A stretch of DNA of 9,072 bases from Phycisphaerae bacterium (GCA_002688155.1 NZCH01000104.1:1-9072), one strand, 5' to 3'; positions 1 to 6,633 are shown, numbered from the stretch's first letter. The notes: a model not told the origin generated them from the letters alone. Numbers and translations are program-made.

Positions 1-287
1 ACCGGCGGAGGCGCCAACATCTCCAGTACCTTCGCCACCGCCAGGTCCACGTCGTCCACCCGAATCATCGCTCGCCCGTCCGTCGCAGCCAGCTCCACGC
101 CGGAAGCGACAAGCACCGCCGCCGCCCCCGTCCCCGCCGCCTGCTGCGCCCGCGCCCGATCCCGCACAAACGTCACCTGCCCCGCCGAAGCCAAATCCAA
201 CTGCTCCACCGCCTCCACAGCGACATCACCAGGCCCATCGAGTGTCCCACCCACTGCGTCTGCGATCTGTCGTGTCGTCAACGTCAT
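1..287 (-). CDS. lpxD: LpxD, UDP-3-O-acylglucosamine N-acyltransferase, N-terminal part (runs off the window)
   Basis: LpxD adds the second 3-hydroxyacyl chain, from acyl-ACP, to UDP-3-O-acyl-glucosamine in cytoplasmic lipid A synthesis. Translating the minus strand gives 95 residues beginning MTLTTRQIADAVGG and containing VEQLDLASAGQVTFVRD, an Ala-rich AAAVLVA stretch, and DDVDLAVAKVLEMLAPPP. This order matches the UridinePP-binding N-terminal domain of LpxD; the left-handed beta-helix acyltransferase domain would lie beyond position 1. Two in-frame ATGs exist, at 293 and 287. I chose 287 because GAGG at 299-296 sits 8 nt before it but only 2 nt before the other. The gene is divergent from everything else here and is probably functionally unrelated to the methyl-transfer cluster. 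It implies an LPS-type outer membrane. The family call rests on pattern recognition of a partial protein. Confidence 0.85.
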   Translation of the reverse strand, partial: MTLTTRQIADAVGGTLDGPGDVAVEAVEQLDLASAGQVTFVRDRARAQQAAGTGAAAVLVASGVELAATDGRAMIRVDDVDLAVAKVLEMLAPPP

Positions 288-293
288 GGCCAT

Positions 294-300
294 CACCTCA
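294..300 (-). promoter_or_regulatory. Ribosome binding site for lpxD
   Basis: Read on the minus strand the sequence is TGAGGTG. The GAGG core is 8 nt from the ATG at 287 and only 2 nt from the ATG at 293, which favours the inner start. Confidence 0.6.
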
Positions 301-562
301 CCATCTCCAACCATACCGCCGACGGGCCGCACCTGCACGACACGGCGGTTGAAAGTCCAAAAGGCGAAGGCGGCAAATCGGGCGCAAAACCCATGGATTG
401 TAATCCATGGGCGTCTGGGACCCGGGTAATTCACCGCTGGTACCCGAGATTTGACAATACTGCCGAACTTTTTCAAACATGCGTTTGAAGAGTACGCTCA
501 CTGCAGACATGCTGCAAACGAAGGGCCGAATCACTCAACGCATCACTGCCCCGCGTCATCAC
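301..562. other. Divergent intergenic region, apparently non-coding
   Basis: This lies between lpxD and the promoter of the regulator. I see no convincing gene. It holds the perfect palindrome at 390-411, a weaker inverted pair (CGGGTA at 423-428 and TACCCG at 441-446) and an isolated TTGACA at 451-456 without a good -10 box. It also holds repeated TCACT words (498-502, 531-535, 543-547, 559-563) leading into the -35 box at 563. The plus-strand frame of the downstream regulator stays open back to an ATG at 479, but that stretch has codon use unlike the gene body, including ATA and CTA, and lacks a Shine-Dalgarno site, so I treat it as leader DNA. Confidence 0.55.
390..411. promoter_or_regulatory. 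Perfect 22-bp palindrome, candidate operator
   Basis: CCCATGGATT (390-399), a 2-nt centre, then AATCCATGGG (402-411) form 10-bp arms with no mismatch. The site lies between divergent genes, about 100 bp from the lpxD start and about 150 bp upstream of the regulator's promoter. This is the shape expected for a homodimeric DNA-binding protein. Alternatives are a hairpin in an lpxD leader transcript or part of a dispersed repeat. There is no T-tract, so it is not a standard terminator. Confidence 0.5.
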
Positions 563-590
563 TTGACATGCCCCATATCCGTACTAGAAT
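563..590 (+). promoter_or_regulatory. Sigma70-type promoter for the regulator (possibly the whole cluster)
   Basis: TTGACA (563-568, all six consensus bases) is followed by a 16-nt spacer and TAGAAT (585-590, five of six consensus bases). A transcript would begin near 597. This places the ATGs at 479 and 509 upstream of the transcript and so argues for a downstream start of the regulator. No equally good promoter is visible in front of the methyltransferase genes, so readthrough from here is possible. Confidence 0.6.
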
Positions 591-622
591 GCTACCTGCT
601 ACCAGAAAACGACTTAAATAAT

Positions 623-646
623 TTTATCAGAGATTGTTCTGATAAA
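623..646. promoter_or_regulatory. 24-bp inverted repeat downstream of the promoter, candidate autoregulatory operator
   Basis: TTTATCAGA (623-631) and TCTGATAAA (638-646) are exact reverse complements separated by 6 nt. They lie about 26-50 nt after the predicted transcription start and just before the regulator gene, in an AT-rich patch that stands out from the GC-rich surroundings. Either a roadblock-type operator for the adjacent XRE-cupin protein or an RNA hairpin in the leader would fit. There is no following U-tract of terminator length. Confidence 0.55.
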
Positions 647-709
647 TTACAAAAAAGCGCTCATGGTGGATTCGAAAGCCACAATAGCGGGGGGAACGGG
701 TCCAATGGG

Positions 710-1408
710 TTGGCGCATAAGCAGTTGCGTCACCTGGCGCGGTTTTTGTCCGCTTGGTGTGAGTCGGCGGGGGTGAACCCTTCCGAATTGGCCGAGAGGG
801 CGGAGAATGTAAAACAGCGGTGGGTATCCGAGAATCGTCTAAGTGATGAACAGGCAAAGCGTTTTGGGTCGTCTCGGCCTCACTTTTACAGGCTGCTCAA
901 GGGGCAGGTCGCGGTTGAGTATGGGGACCGGGACATGCTGCAGTATTTGAGCGAAATATTTGAGATTGACGTGGCGCAGATCTTTGACACGCTGGCGGAG
1001 CGGGTGTGGCCGACGGTGCATTTGGCGCCGGCGGACTACCTTGAAGCGCCTTTGAAGGACCCGGCGTCGAGAGGGGCGCGATATCTTTTTCCGCCTGAGC
1101 ACCTGGCGGGGTGCCCGATGCACCATCTGTACATCGAACTCGAGCCCGGTGGGGCGTCGGGTCGGCATCGGCATTTTGCCGGTACGGAAATGATGCGGCT
1201 GGACGAGGGCGACTCGGTCGCCGTGAACTTTCCGACGCGGGCAGTCAACCGTCAGCAGATTCGTCTTGGCCGCGGGGAGACGGTTTTCTTTGATGCGACG
1301 CTGTTGCATCAGGTCATCAACGAAGGTGATGCGGCGGCGCGGCTGTTTGTCAGCCGTAACTACGAGTTCGATCTGGACCAGACAGGTAACGGCGACCGGG
1401 AGGGCTGA
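710..1408 (+). CDS. XRE-family HTH plus cupin transcriptional regulator
   Basis: About 232 residues. The N-terminal part (residues 5-65) reads like a divergent XRE helix-turn-helix: a helix LRHLARFLSAWCESAGV, then PSELAERA, an inserted charged loop, and a recognition-like SSRPHFYRLLKG. The C-terminal part (about 130-225) is a cupin barrel with the metal-ligand pattern H153-x-H155-x4-E160 and, later, H200-x3-N204. Proteins of this architecture are cytoplasmic repressors or activators that sense a small molecule or metal in the cupin. Its position directly upstream of the methyl-transfer genes, on the same strand, makes it their likely regulator, with the 623-646 inverted repeat a plausible site. 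Start: the frame is open from an ATG at 479, but a strong promoter lies inside that stretch, so I chose the in-frame TTG at 710. Its Shine-Dalgarno site is poor, and a 6-G run at 689-694 could hide a frameshift from an ATG at 663. The ligand is unknown. Confidence 0.75.
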   Translation: MAHKQLRHLARFLSAWCESAGVNPSELAERAENVKQRWVSENRLSDEQAKRFGSSRPHFYRLLKGQVAVEYGDRDMLQYLSEIFEIDVAQIFDTLAERVWPTVHLAPADYLEAPLKDPASRGARYLFPPEHLAGCPMHHLYIELEPGGASGRHRHFAGTEMMRLDEGDSVAVNFPTRAVNRQQIRLGRGETVFFDATLLHQVINEGDAAARLFVSRNYEFDLDQTGNGDREG

Positions 1409-1540
1409 CCCCCGCAATCGCCCCTGGACACCGAACCCCGGCCCCCCAAACCGGAGTTTCACGCAGAGTTCGCAGAGGACCAGTGGTTTAGAAAATGCAC
1501 ATTGTTGATTAGGGCGAAATGCCGGACTTTTGTGGACAAC

Positions 1541-1544
1541 GGAG
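1541..1544 (+). promoter_or_regulatory. Ribosome binding site deciding the UroD-type gene start
   Basis: GGAG lies 7 nt before the ATG at 1552. The competing in-frame ATGs at 1519 (weak AGGG 4 nt away) and 1546 (1 nt away) are worse placed. Confidence 0.55.
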
Positions 1545-1551
1545 CATGGCC

Positions 1552-2607
1552 ATGGCTCAAGAAACGGGAGAAATCAAAACCATGACGCCGCGTCAGCGTG
1601 TGCTCGCGGCGCTGCGCCGCGAGCCTGTGGATCGCACACCAGTATGCAATCCGACGTCCGTGGCGACGGTCGAATTGATGGACCTGGTCGGCGCGCATTT
1701 TCCCGCCGCCAACCGCGATCCGGAAAAGATGGCGCTGTTGGCCCAGACGGGACACACGGAGCTTGGGTTCGACACGATCATGCCGGTGTTTTCGATCATT
1801 CAGGAGTCCTCGGCCCTTGGCTGCAAGATGCAATGGGAGGGCAAGGACAACTGGCCGACGGTGAAGATGGCCGAGCCGATCTGGTCTGAGCCGCAGGACA
1901 TTGTTATTCCGCCGGACCTTTTGAAGCATCGCGACACGCAGTGCGTGCTCGAAGCGATCAAGATTCTGCGTAAACGATTCGGCGACGACGTGTGCATCAT
2001 CGGCAAGACAATGGGGCCGTGGTCGCTGGCGTATCACACGATTGGCGTCGAGAAGTTTTTGCTGATGTCGCTGGACGACCCGGACAAGACGCGGAGGGTG
2101 CTGGACAAGTTAAAAAAAGTAACAATCGATTTCGGGATGGCGCAGATCGAGGCGGGCGCTGACGCGCTGACGCTGCCCGACCATGCGACGGGCGACCTGG
2201 TCAGCGGCGATTACTACGACCGGTACCTCAAGGAAATGCACATTGAATTCGTCTCGGACATTCCGATCCCGCTGATCCTGCATATTTGCGGGCGCACGGT
2301 CGACCGGATGGATTACATCGCGCAGACGGGGATGGCGGCATTTCATTACGACTCAAAGAATGGGCCCGGCGAATCAATGGCCGAGGTAAAAGGCCGCATA
2401 GCGCTGGTCGGTAATATCAACAATCCTGAGACGCTGTACTCGAAGGGGCCTGACTCTGTACAGGAAGAGGTATGGAAGAACCTCGACGCGGGCGTGCCGC
2501 TTGTTGGACCCGAGTGCGCGATTCCATTGCAGACGGCAATCGAGAACCTCAAACAGATTCCACTGGCGGTCAAGCAGTGGCATAAGGAAAAGGCGGGGCG
2601 GACTTAA
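1552..2607 (+). CDS. UroD-superfamily (MtaA/CmuA-like) corrinoid methyltransferase
   Basis: About 351 residues, the usual length for this family. It opens with the typical MTPRQRVLAALRREPVDRTPV and ends with LVGPECAIPLQTAIENLKQI. The zinc-ligand set of MtaA/MtbA/CmuA-type enzymes is present: H244-x-C246 (in LILHICGRT) and C322 (in GPECAIP). These three residues are replaced in true uroporphyrinogen decarboxylases, so a haem role is unlikely. Known relatives move a methyl group between a corrinoid protein and a small molecule: methylcorrinoid to coenzyme M thiol (MtaA, MtbA), chloromethane to corrinoid (CmuA N-domain), or methoxy compounds to corrinoid. It is the first enzyme gene after the regulator and lies 81 bp before the homocysteine-methyltransferase gene. 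The partner is presumably the corrinoid protein at 3692-4453. The small-molecule substrate cannot be read from sequence. An alternative start at 1519 would add 11 residues. Confidence 0.85.
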   Translation: MAQETGEIKTMTPRQRVLAALRREPVDRTPVCNPTSVATVELMDLVGAHFPAANRDPEKMALLAQTGHTELGFDTIMPVFSIIQESSALGCKMQWEGKDNWPTVKMAEPIWSEPQDIVIPPDLLKHRDTQCVLEAIKILRKRFGDDVCIIGKTMGPWSLAYHTIGVEKFLLMSLDDPDKTRRVLDKLKKVTIDFGMAQIEAGADALTLPDHATGDLVSGDYYDRYLKEMHIEFVSDIPIPLILHICGRTVDRMDYIAQTGMAAFHYDSKNGPGESMAEVKGRIALVGNINNPETLYSKGPDSVQEEVWKNLDAGVPLVGPECAIPLQTAIENLKQIPLAVKQWHKEKAGRT

Positions 2608-2688
2608 CGTTGCGGATTAATTGTAATTGGTAATGGTAAATGCGCAACAGCCGCAAGTGACCTGGCTAAAACCCGTATCCCGGATCTC

Positions 2689-3573
2689 ATGAACACGTTC
2701 CTTGAACAATTGAACTCCGGTCGCGTGCTGATCAGTGACGGCGCGACGGGGACGTATTTGCAGTCGCACGGCCTGGAGCCGGGTGGGTGCCCGGAATTGA
2801 TGAACGCAGACGCGCCGGCCGTGGTGCGTCAGATGGCAACGGATTATTTCGCGGCCGGGGCAGACATGGTTGAGACGAACTCGTTCGGCGGCAGCCGGTA
2901 CATGCTCGCGAAATACGGACAGGGCGAGCGTGTTGAGGAACTCAACCGGCTGTCGGCGCAAAATGCGCGCAGCGCGACGCCAGACGGCAAGTTCGTAATC
3001 GGTTCGATAGGTCCAACGGGCGAGTTTCTCGAACCCAACGGCACAGCCACCGAACAGGAAATGTTAGACGTGTTTTGCGAGCAAGCGCGGGGCCTCGCGG
3101 ACGGCGGCGTCGACTGCTTTTGTATTGAGACGATGAGCGACATGATGGAAATGTCACTGGCGATCCGCGCGTGTAAGAAGACGACCGGGCTGCCCGTGTT
3201 CGCGTCGCTCACGTTCGATCAGGGCCCGCGTGGGTTTTTCACGATGTTCGGCATCACGCCCGTGGGCGCGGTCGAGCAGATGAGCAAAGCCGGCGCGGAC
3301 GTCGTCGGGTCGAACTGCGGCATCACGATCGCGCAAATGATTGACATCATTGCGGCGATGCGGCAGGCAACGGATAAGCCGATCATCACGCACGTGAACG
3401 CCGGTATTCCGAAAATTATTAACGGGCGCATTGTGTACCCGGACACGCCCGACTATATGGCGAACCTTTACCCAAAACTGGTGGAAGCAGGCGCGGGCAT
3501 CGTCGGCGGCTGCTGCGGCACGACGCCCGAGCACATTCGCGCGATCGCGAATGTGTTGAATAACGGGAACTGA
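2689..3573 (+). CDS. Homocysteine S-methyltransferase-domain protein (BHMT/MetH N-terminal module-like)
   Basis: 294 residues, a single (beta/alpha)8 domain. Family motifs are in order: DGATGT (D17 onward), CPELMN, ETNSFGG (E62-T63-N64), GSIGPTGEFLEPNG, SLTFD, SNCG (C210) and GGCCGTTPEHI (C275, C276). The three cysteines are the zinc ligands that activate the homocysteine thiol in MetH, BHMT and MmuM. The size equals the homocysteine module of MetH without its folate and cobalamin modules. Those activities lie in separate genes just downstream, so this is best read as the homocysteine half-reaction of a split methionine synthase, accepting methyl from the neighbouring corrinoid protein. It could instead use betaine, S-methylmethionine or another thiol. 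The start ATG has only a weak GGA 5 nt upstream. The 5' gap (2608-2688) is AT-richer and shows nothing recognisable. Confidence 0.88.
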   Translation: MNTFLEQLNSGRVLISDGATGTYLQSHGLEPGGCPELMNADAPAVVRQMATDYFAAGADMVETNSFGGSRYMLAKYGQGERVEELNRLSAQNARSATPDGKFVIGSIGPTGEFLEPNGTATEQEMLDVFCEQARGLADGGVDCFCIETMSDMMEMSLAIRACKKTTGLPVFASLTFDQGPRGFFTMFGITPVGAVEQMSKAGADVVGSNCGITIAQMIDIIAAMRQATDKPIITHVNAGIPKIINGRIVYPDTPDYMANLYPKLVEAGAGIVGGCCGTTPEHIRAIANVLNNGN

Positions 3574-3679
3574 AACCCGCGATGAATGTTCATTACGAGC
3601 ACGAGACACGAGGGACTGAAGTCACCTGTCCCGAAGTTGAATGCCCGACACCCGGAGTCTGAATCAACAACGCGTAAGC

Positions 3680-3683
3680 GGAG
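3680..3683 (+). promoter_or_regulatory. Ribosome binding site deciding the corrinoid-protein start
   Basis: GGAG, 8 nt before the ATG at 3692, supports that start over the in-frame ATG at 3641, whose extra 17 residues look non-conserved. Confidence 0.65.
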
Positions 3684-3691
3684 AAGACGCA

Positions 3692-4453
3692 ATGCCTGAA
3701 TTATCTGACGTGCACAACGAGTTTATTCGCGCAGAGATTGAGGAGTTCATCCTTGACGAGAACGAGCAGCGGCACATCGTGCAGATGTACGCGAAAATCT
3801 CGCCGCAGATGCAGGACATTGCCGCGACGATTATTGATGGAGACAACCACCTGTCCGACGAGCTGACGAAAAAGGCGCTCGACGGCGGCGTCGAGGCGAT
3901 TCAGATTATGGACAACGGGCTGATCGCGGGCATGGCGATCGTTGGTATTAAGTTTCGTGAGAACTTTATTTTTGTGCCGGAGGTGCTCGCATGTGCCCGC
4001 GCGATGAAGGCGGGCATGGCGCACATTGAGCCGATTCTCTCCGCGGCGGGCATCGAGCCCATCGGCAAAGTCATCATGGGCACGGTCAAAGGCGACCTGC
4101 ACGATATCGGCAAGAACCTGTGCATCATGATGCTGCGCGGTGCGGGATTTGAAGTGATTGATCTGAGTGTAGACGTGTCGCCCGAAATGTTCATCGAAGC
4201 GTTCGAGCAGAACAGTGCGACCGTGATCGGCATGTCCGCGCTTTTGACCACGACAATGCCGAACATGGGCGTGACGATAGAGGCGTTTATTGATGAGGGT
4301 TTGCGTGATGATGTGCGATTCATGGTGGGCGGTGCGCCGGTGACGCCGGAATTCGCCGAGGATATGGGCGCGGACGCTTATGGCGCCAATGCGGTGGAGT
4401 GTGTCGAGGTCGCCAAGCGCCTGGCGGGCGAGACTCAGACGGCGACGGCGTGA
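3692..4453 (+). CDS. Stand-alone corrinoid (cobalamin-binding) methyl-carrier protein, MtaC/MtbC-type
   Basis: About 253 residues. Residues 15-115 form the helical cap domain of the B12-binding_2 type, ending in FVPEVLACARAMKAGMAHIEPIL. The Rossmann-like B12 domain follows, with the base-off/His-on signature D135-x-H137-x2-G140 (GDLHDIGKN), S182 in MSALLTTT, and the G213-G214 pair in VGGAPVTPEFA with the downstream DAYGANA. H137 should be the lower axial cobalt ligand. The protein shuttles a methyl group as methyl-Co(III) and regenerates Co(I). It corresponds to the cobalamin module of MetH without the C-terminal SAM-binding reactivation domain. It is flanked by two methyltransferases upstream, and downstream by its probable reactivase and a pterin methyltransferase, all of which could dock on it. 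The family call is firm; which partners it serves is inference from operon context. Confidence 0.93.
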   Translation: MPELSDVHNEFIRAEIEEFILDENEQRHIVQMYAKISPQMQDIAATIIDGDNHLSDELTKKALDGGVEAIQIMDNGLIAGMAIVGIKFRENFIFVPEVLACARAMKAGMAHIEPILSAAGIEPIGKVIMGTVKGDLHDIGKNLCIMMLRGAGFEVIDLSVDVSPEMFIEAFEQNSATVIGMSALLTTTMPNMGVTIEAFIDEGLRDDVRFMVGGAPVTPEFAEDMGADAYGANAVECVEVAKRLAGETQTATA

Positions 4454-4524
4454 CGAAGAATTAGCTCGCTGTTTGGACCGTCGGTCGCGGCGGGATCATG
4501 GCGTAAGCACCGCGGCTGAATGTG

Positions 4525-6540
4525 ATGGAAGTTATGCAAACCATTGACCCCGGCGAGTATGAGAAGCGGCGCCAGCGGATCGAGGATATTTTCGCTGACA
4601 TGGTGCGGCACGCGGACGTGCAGATCCTTACGCGCTGCCCGTACAAGAACAAGGACAACCGCTGCACCGCGAAATTCGGCTGCCGTAACAAACGCAAACC
4701 GCAGGGAAGCGATCCGTTGCCGGTGTGTGTCAGCGACGACCGGCTCGATTACCGCAGTGCGTGGGAAACCGCACCGCAATCGTACGGACAGGTCAAAACG
4801 CAGCTGCAGATGAACTCGTCAACGCGCGAAAAACAAGGTGACGTGTGTGGCACAAGCGCCAGTGAGATGTCGCGCGTCAATGCAGAGCCCCCGGTACCCG
4901 AGGACGGCACGGTCTCGTACGACGGTGTGTGCAGGCCATCGTTCAAAGGCAAGAAGATCTTTGATTATGCGGACGAAATCGAAGTGCGCGTGCCGACATC
5001 GTGCGGGCGCACGGGCATTTGCCACGAGTGCATTATTGAGGTCAGGCAAGGGATGCAGTCGCTTTGCGAACGAACTGAGGCCGAGGCATTCTTGCGCGAA
5101 AACTACCGACTGGCGTGCCAGGCGGCGGTTGAGGACACGGCCGGTGACGTCGAGTTCACGCTGCTGCGCCGAACGCCGAAGATTCTGACGAAGCAGACGC
5201 GGCGCAACGTGCAACTGGATCCGGCCGTCACGCGTGACGGAGAACAGGTGTTCTATCGCGGTAAACTGATCGATAAGTACCGTGGGCGCATGCTCGGCCT
5301 GGCGATCGACGTGGGCACGACGACCGTCGTCTTGGAACTCGTCGACCTTGAGACCGGCGAGGAGGTCTTCAACGAATCATTCGAAAACCCGCAGCGCTTC
5401 GGCGGCAGTGACATCATGAACCGCATCAGTTACGACGCCGGCGATTTCAACGGCGAACTGCATAACGCGTTTATCAATACGCTCAACACCGAAATACGCG
5501 GAATGTGCGCGGAGTCGAACATCACACGTCATGTGATTTACGAGATCGTCATTGTCGGAAACGCAACGATGCGCGACCTGTGCTTTGGACTGAACGTGCA
5601 ATCGATCGGGCAAAAACCCTACAAGTCGATGATCGAGCATGAAGTACTCGACGGCAAGCGCAAGACGACGACGCTGTGTGAGTCGGCGCGAAGACTGCGC
5701 ATCGCGGCGAACAAAAACGCGCGGGTGTGGGGGGCCCCCCTGATCGCGTCGCACGTAGGTGGCGACGTGGTCGCGGATCTGGTTGCGATCGACATGGTGC
5801 ACCAGACCGGCACGGTCATGCTCGTGGATGCGGGGACGAACACGGAGGTGGTGATTGGCAACAAGGACCGTTTGCTCGCGGCGTCGTGTCCCGCAGGCCC
5901 GGCGTTCGAAGGTGGGTTGGTGACATACGGCATGCCGGGCTGCGAAGGGGCGATCGAAACACTGCGCTTCGAGCGTGGCAACGGCGATCAACCGCCCAGC
6001 GGGTTCGCATACGAAACGATCGGCGACGCGCCACCACAGGGCCTCTGCGGGTCGGGTCTGATCGACCTGATCGCGGAACTGCGCCGGAACGATATGATGA
6101 CGCCCAAAGGCGTGTTCGCCGATAAGGCGAACAGGTTCGACATCGTCCCCGAGCAGGGGATCACGTTTTCGCGCAATGACGCTAGCGAACTCGCACAGGC
6201 CAAGGCCGCAAACTATTGCGGGCAGATCATCCTCATGCGCAAGTTCGGCGTCACACCCGAAACCGTTGACAAACTATACCTCGCTGGCGGGTTCGCCAAC
6301 TATGTCGATGTGCAAGCTGCGATCGACATCGGCTTCCTCGCGCCCGTGCCGGTGGAGCGCATCGAAAAAGTCGGCAACGCCGCCGCGCAGGGCGCGCGTG
6401 AACTGATGCTGTCACAAACCAAACGCGATGAAATCGAGCAACTGATCAAAAATATCGAGCATGTGGAGCTCGAAACGATGGAAGACTTCTTCGACGTATT
6501 TGTGGAAGGATGCCAGTTTAAGCCAATGACGTTTCATTGA
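4525..6540 (+). CDS. ATP-dependent corrinoid reductive activator (RACo/RamA-like), ferredoxin plus ASKHA domain with Cys-rich N-terminal extension
   Basis: About 671 residues. Residues 30-70 carry an unusual cysteine cluster, C38-x8-C47-x5-C53-x14-C68, followed by a polar linker. Residues 130-210 form a [2Fe-2S] ferredoxin domain with C160-x5-C166-x2-C169 and C198. After a linker, the ASKHA-fold (DUF4445) portion shows AIDVGTTTV (D262), VDAGTNTEVVIG (D435), GLCGSGLIDL (from 506) and LAGGFANYVD (from 586). Known relatives re-reduce inactive Co(II) corrinoid proteins to Co(I) with ATP and electrons passed through the 2Fe-2S centre. The gene lies 71 bp after the corrinoid protein, its obvious client, and would replace the SAM-dependent repair of MetH. 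The frame also allows a GTG at 4522 and an ATG at 4534, and none has a strong Shine-Dalgarno site. The 4454-4524 gap shows nothing clear. The N-terminal Cys region is not part of the standard family plan as I know it. Confidence 0.9.
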   Translation: MEVMQTIDPGEYEKRRQRIEDIFADMVRHADVQILTRCPYKNKDNRCTAKFGCRNKRKPQGSDPLPVCVSDDRLDYRSAWETAPQSYGQVKTQLQMNSSTREKQGDVCGTSASEMSRVNAEPPVPEDGTVSYDGVCRPSFKGKKIFDYADEIEVRVPTSCGRTGICHECIIEVRQGMQSLCERTEAEAFLRENYRLACQAAVEDTAGDVEFTLLRRTPKILTKQTRRNVQLDPAVTRDGEQVFYRGKLIDKYRGRMLGLAIDVGTTTVVLELVDLETGEEVFNESFENPQRFGGSDIMNRISYDAGDFNGELHNAFINTLNTEIRGMCAESNITRHVIYEIVIVGNATMRDLCFGLNVQSIGQKPYKSMIEHEVLDGKRKTTTLCESARRLRIAANKNARVWGAPLIASHVGGDVVADLVAIDMVHQTGTVMLVDAGTNTEVVIGNKDRLLAASCPAGPAFEGGLVTYGMPGCEGAIETLRFERGNGDQPPSGFAYETIGDAPPQGLCGSGLIDLIAELRRNDMMTPKGVFADKANRFDIVPEQGITFSRNDASELAQAKAANYCGQIILMRKFGVTPETVDKLYLAGGFANYVDVQAAIDIGFLAPVPVERIEKVGNAAAQGARELMLSQTKRDEIEQLIKNIEHVELETMEDFFDVFVEGCQFKPMTFH

Positions 6541-6543
6541 GTC

Positions 6544-6622
6544 GAAAAGTCAGAAGACCCCAAAGCCCTTTGGAACACAGTACGGTCGTTGAATTTGGCG
6601 GCGTTTGACTTTCTGACTTCTC
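6544..6622 (+). repeat. Inverted repeat in the gap before the MTHFR gene
   Basis: GAAAAGTCAGAA (6544-6555) and TTCTGACTTCTC (6611-6622) pair at 11 of 12 positions around a 55-nt loop. The right arm ends 11 nt before the MTHFR start. It could be a leader hairpin that affects translation, or two inverted copies of a short dispersed word. The function is not known. Confidence 0.4.
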
Positions 6623-6633
6623 GGCTCTTCTCT

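Noticed and set aside
380..450. Possible tRNA suggested by the stem-loop at 390-411
   Set aside because: The loop is only 2 nt in the best pairing, no T-arm GTTC-type motif follows and no acceptor stem can be drawn.
451..479. TTGACA at 451 as promoter for the long form of the regulator
   Set aside because: At spacings of 16-18 nt the following hexamers match the -10 consensus poorly, and a transcript from here would start beyond the ATG at 479 that it would need to include.
298..534. 78-residue minus-strand open frame in the divergent region
   Set aside because: It runs through the palindrome, has no recognisable domain and no clear ribosome site, and its end lies close to the lpxD start region. 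It looks like a chance frame.
839..1462. Long minus-strand open frame opposite the regulator
   Set aside because: It is Arg/His-rich, as expected of the complement of a GC-rich gene, and lies opposite the well-supported HTH-cupin coding frame.
1409..1551. Cobalamin or SAM riboswitch, or a terminator, before the enzyme genes
   Set aside because: No B12-box, SAM-type helix set or GC-hairpin plus T-tract could be found in this short gap.
1552..2607. Reading this gene as hemE, uroporphyrinogen decarboxylase
   Set aside because: The HxC...C zinc-ligand set and the corrinoid operon context point to the methyltransferase branch of the superfamily.
5729..5740. Six G followed by six C, a perfect 12-bp palindrome inside the activator gene
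   Set aside because: It encodes part of the family-conserved GAPLIASHVGGD segment in frame, so protein and codon constraint explains it.
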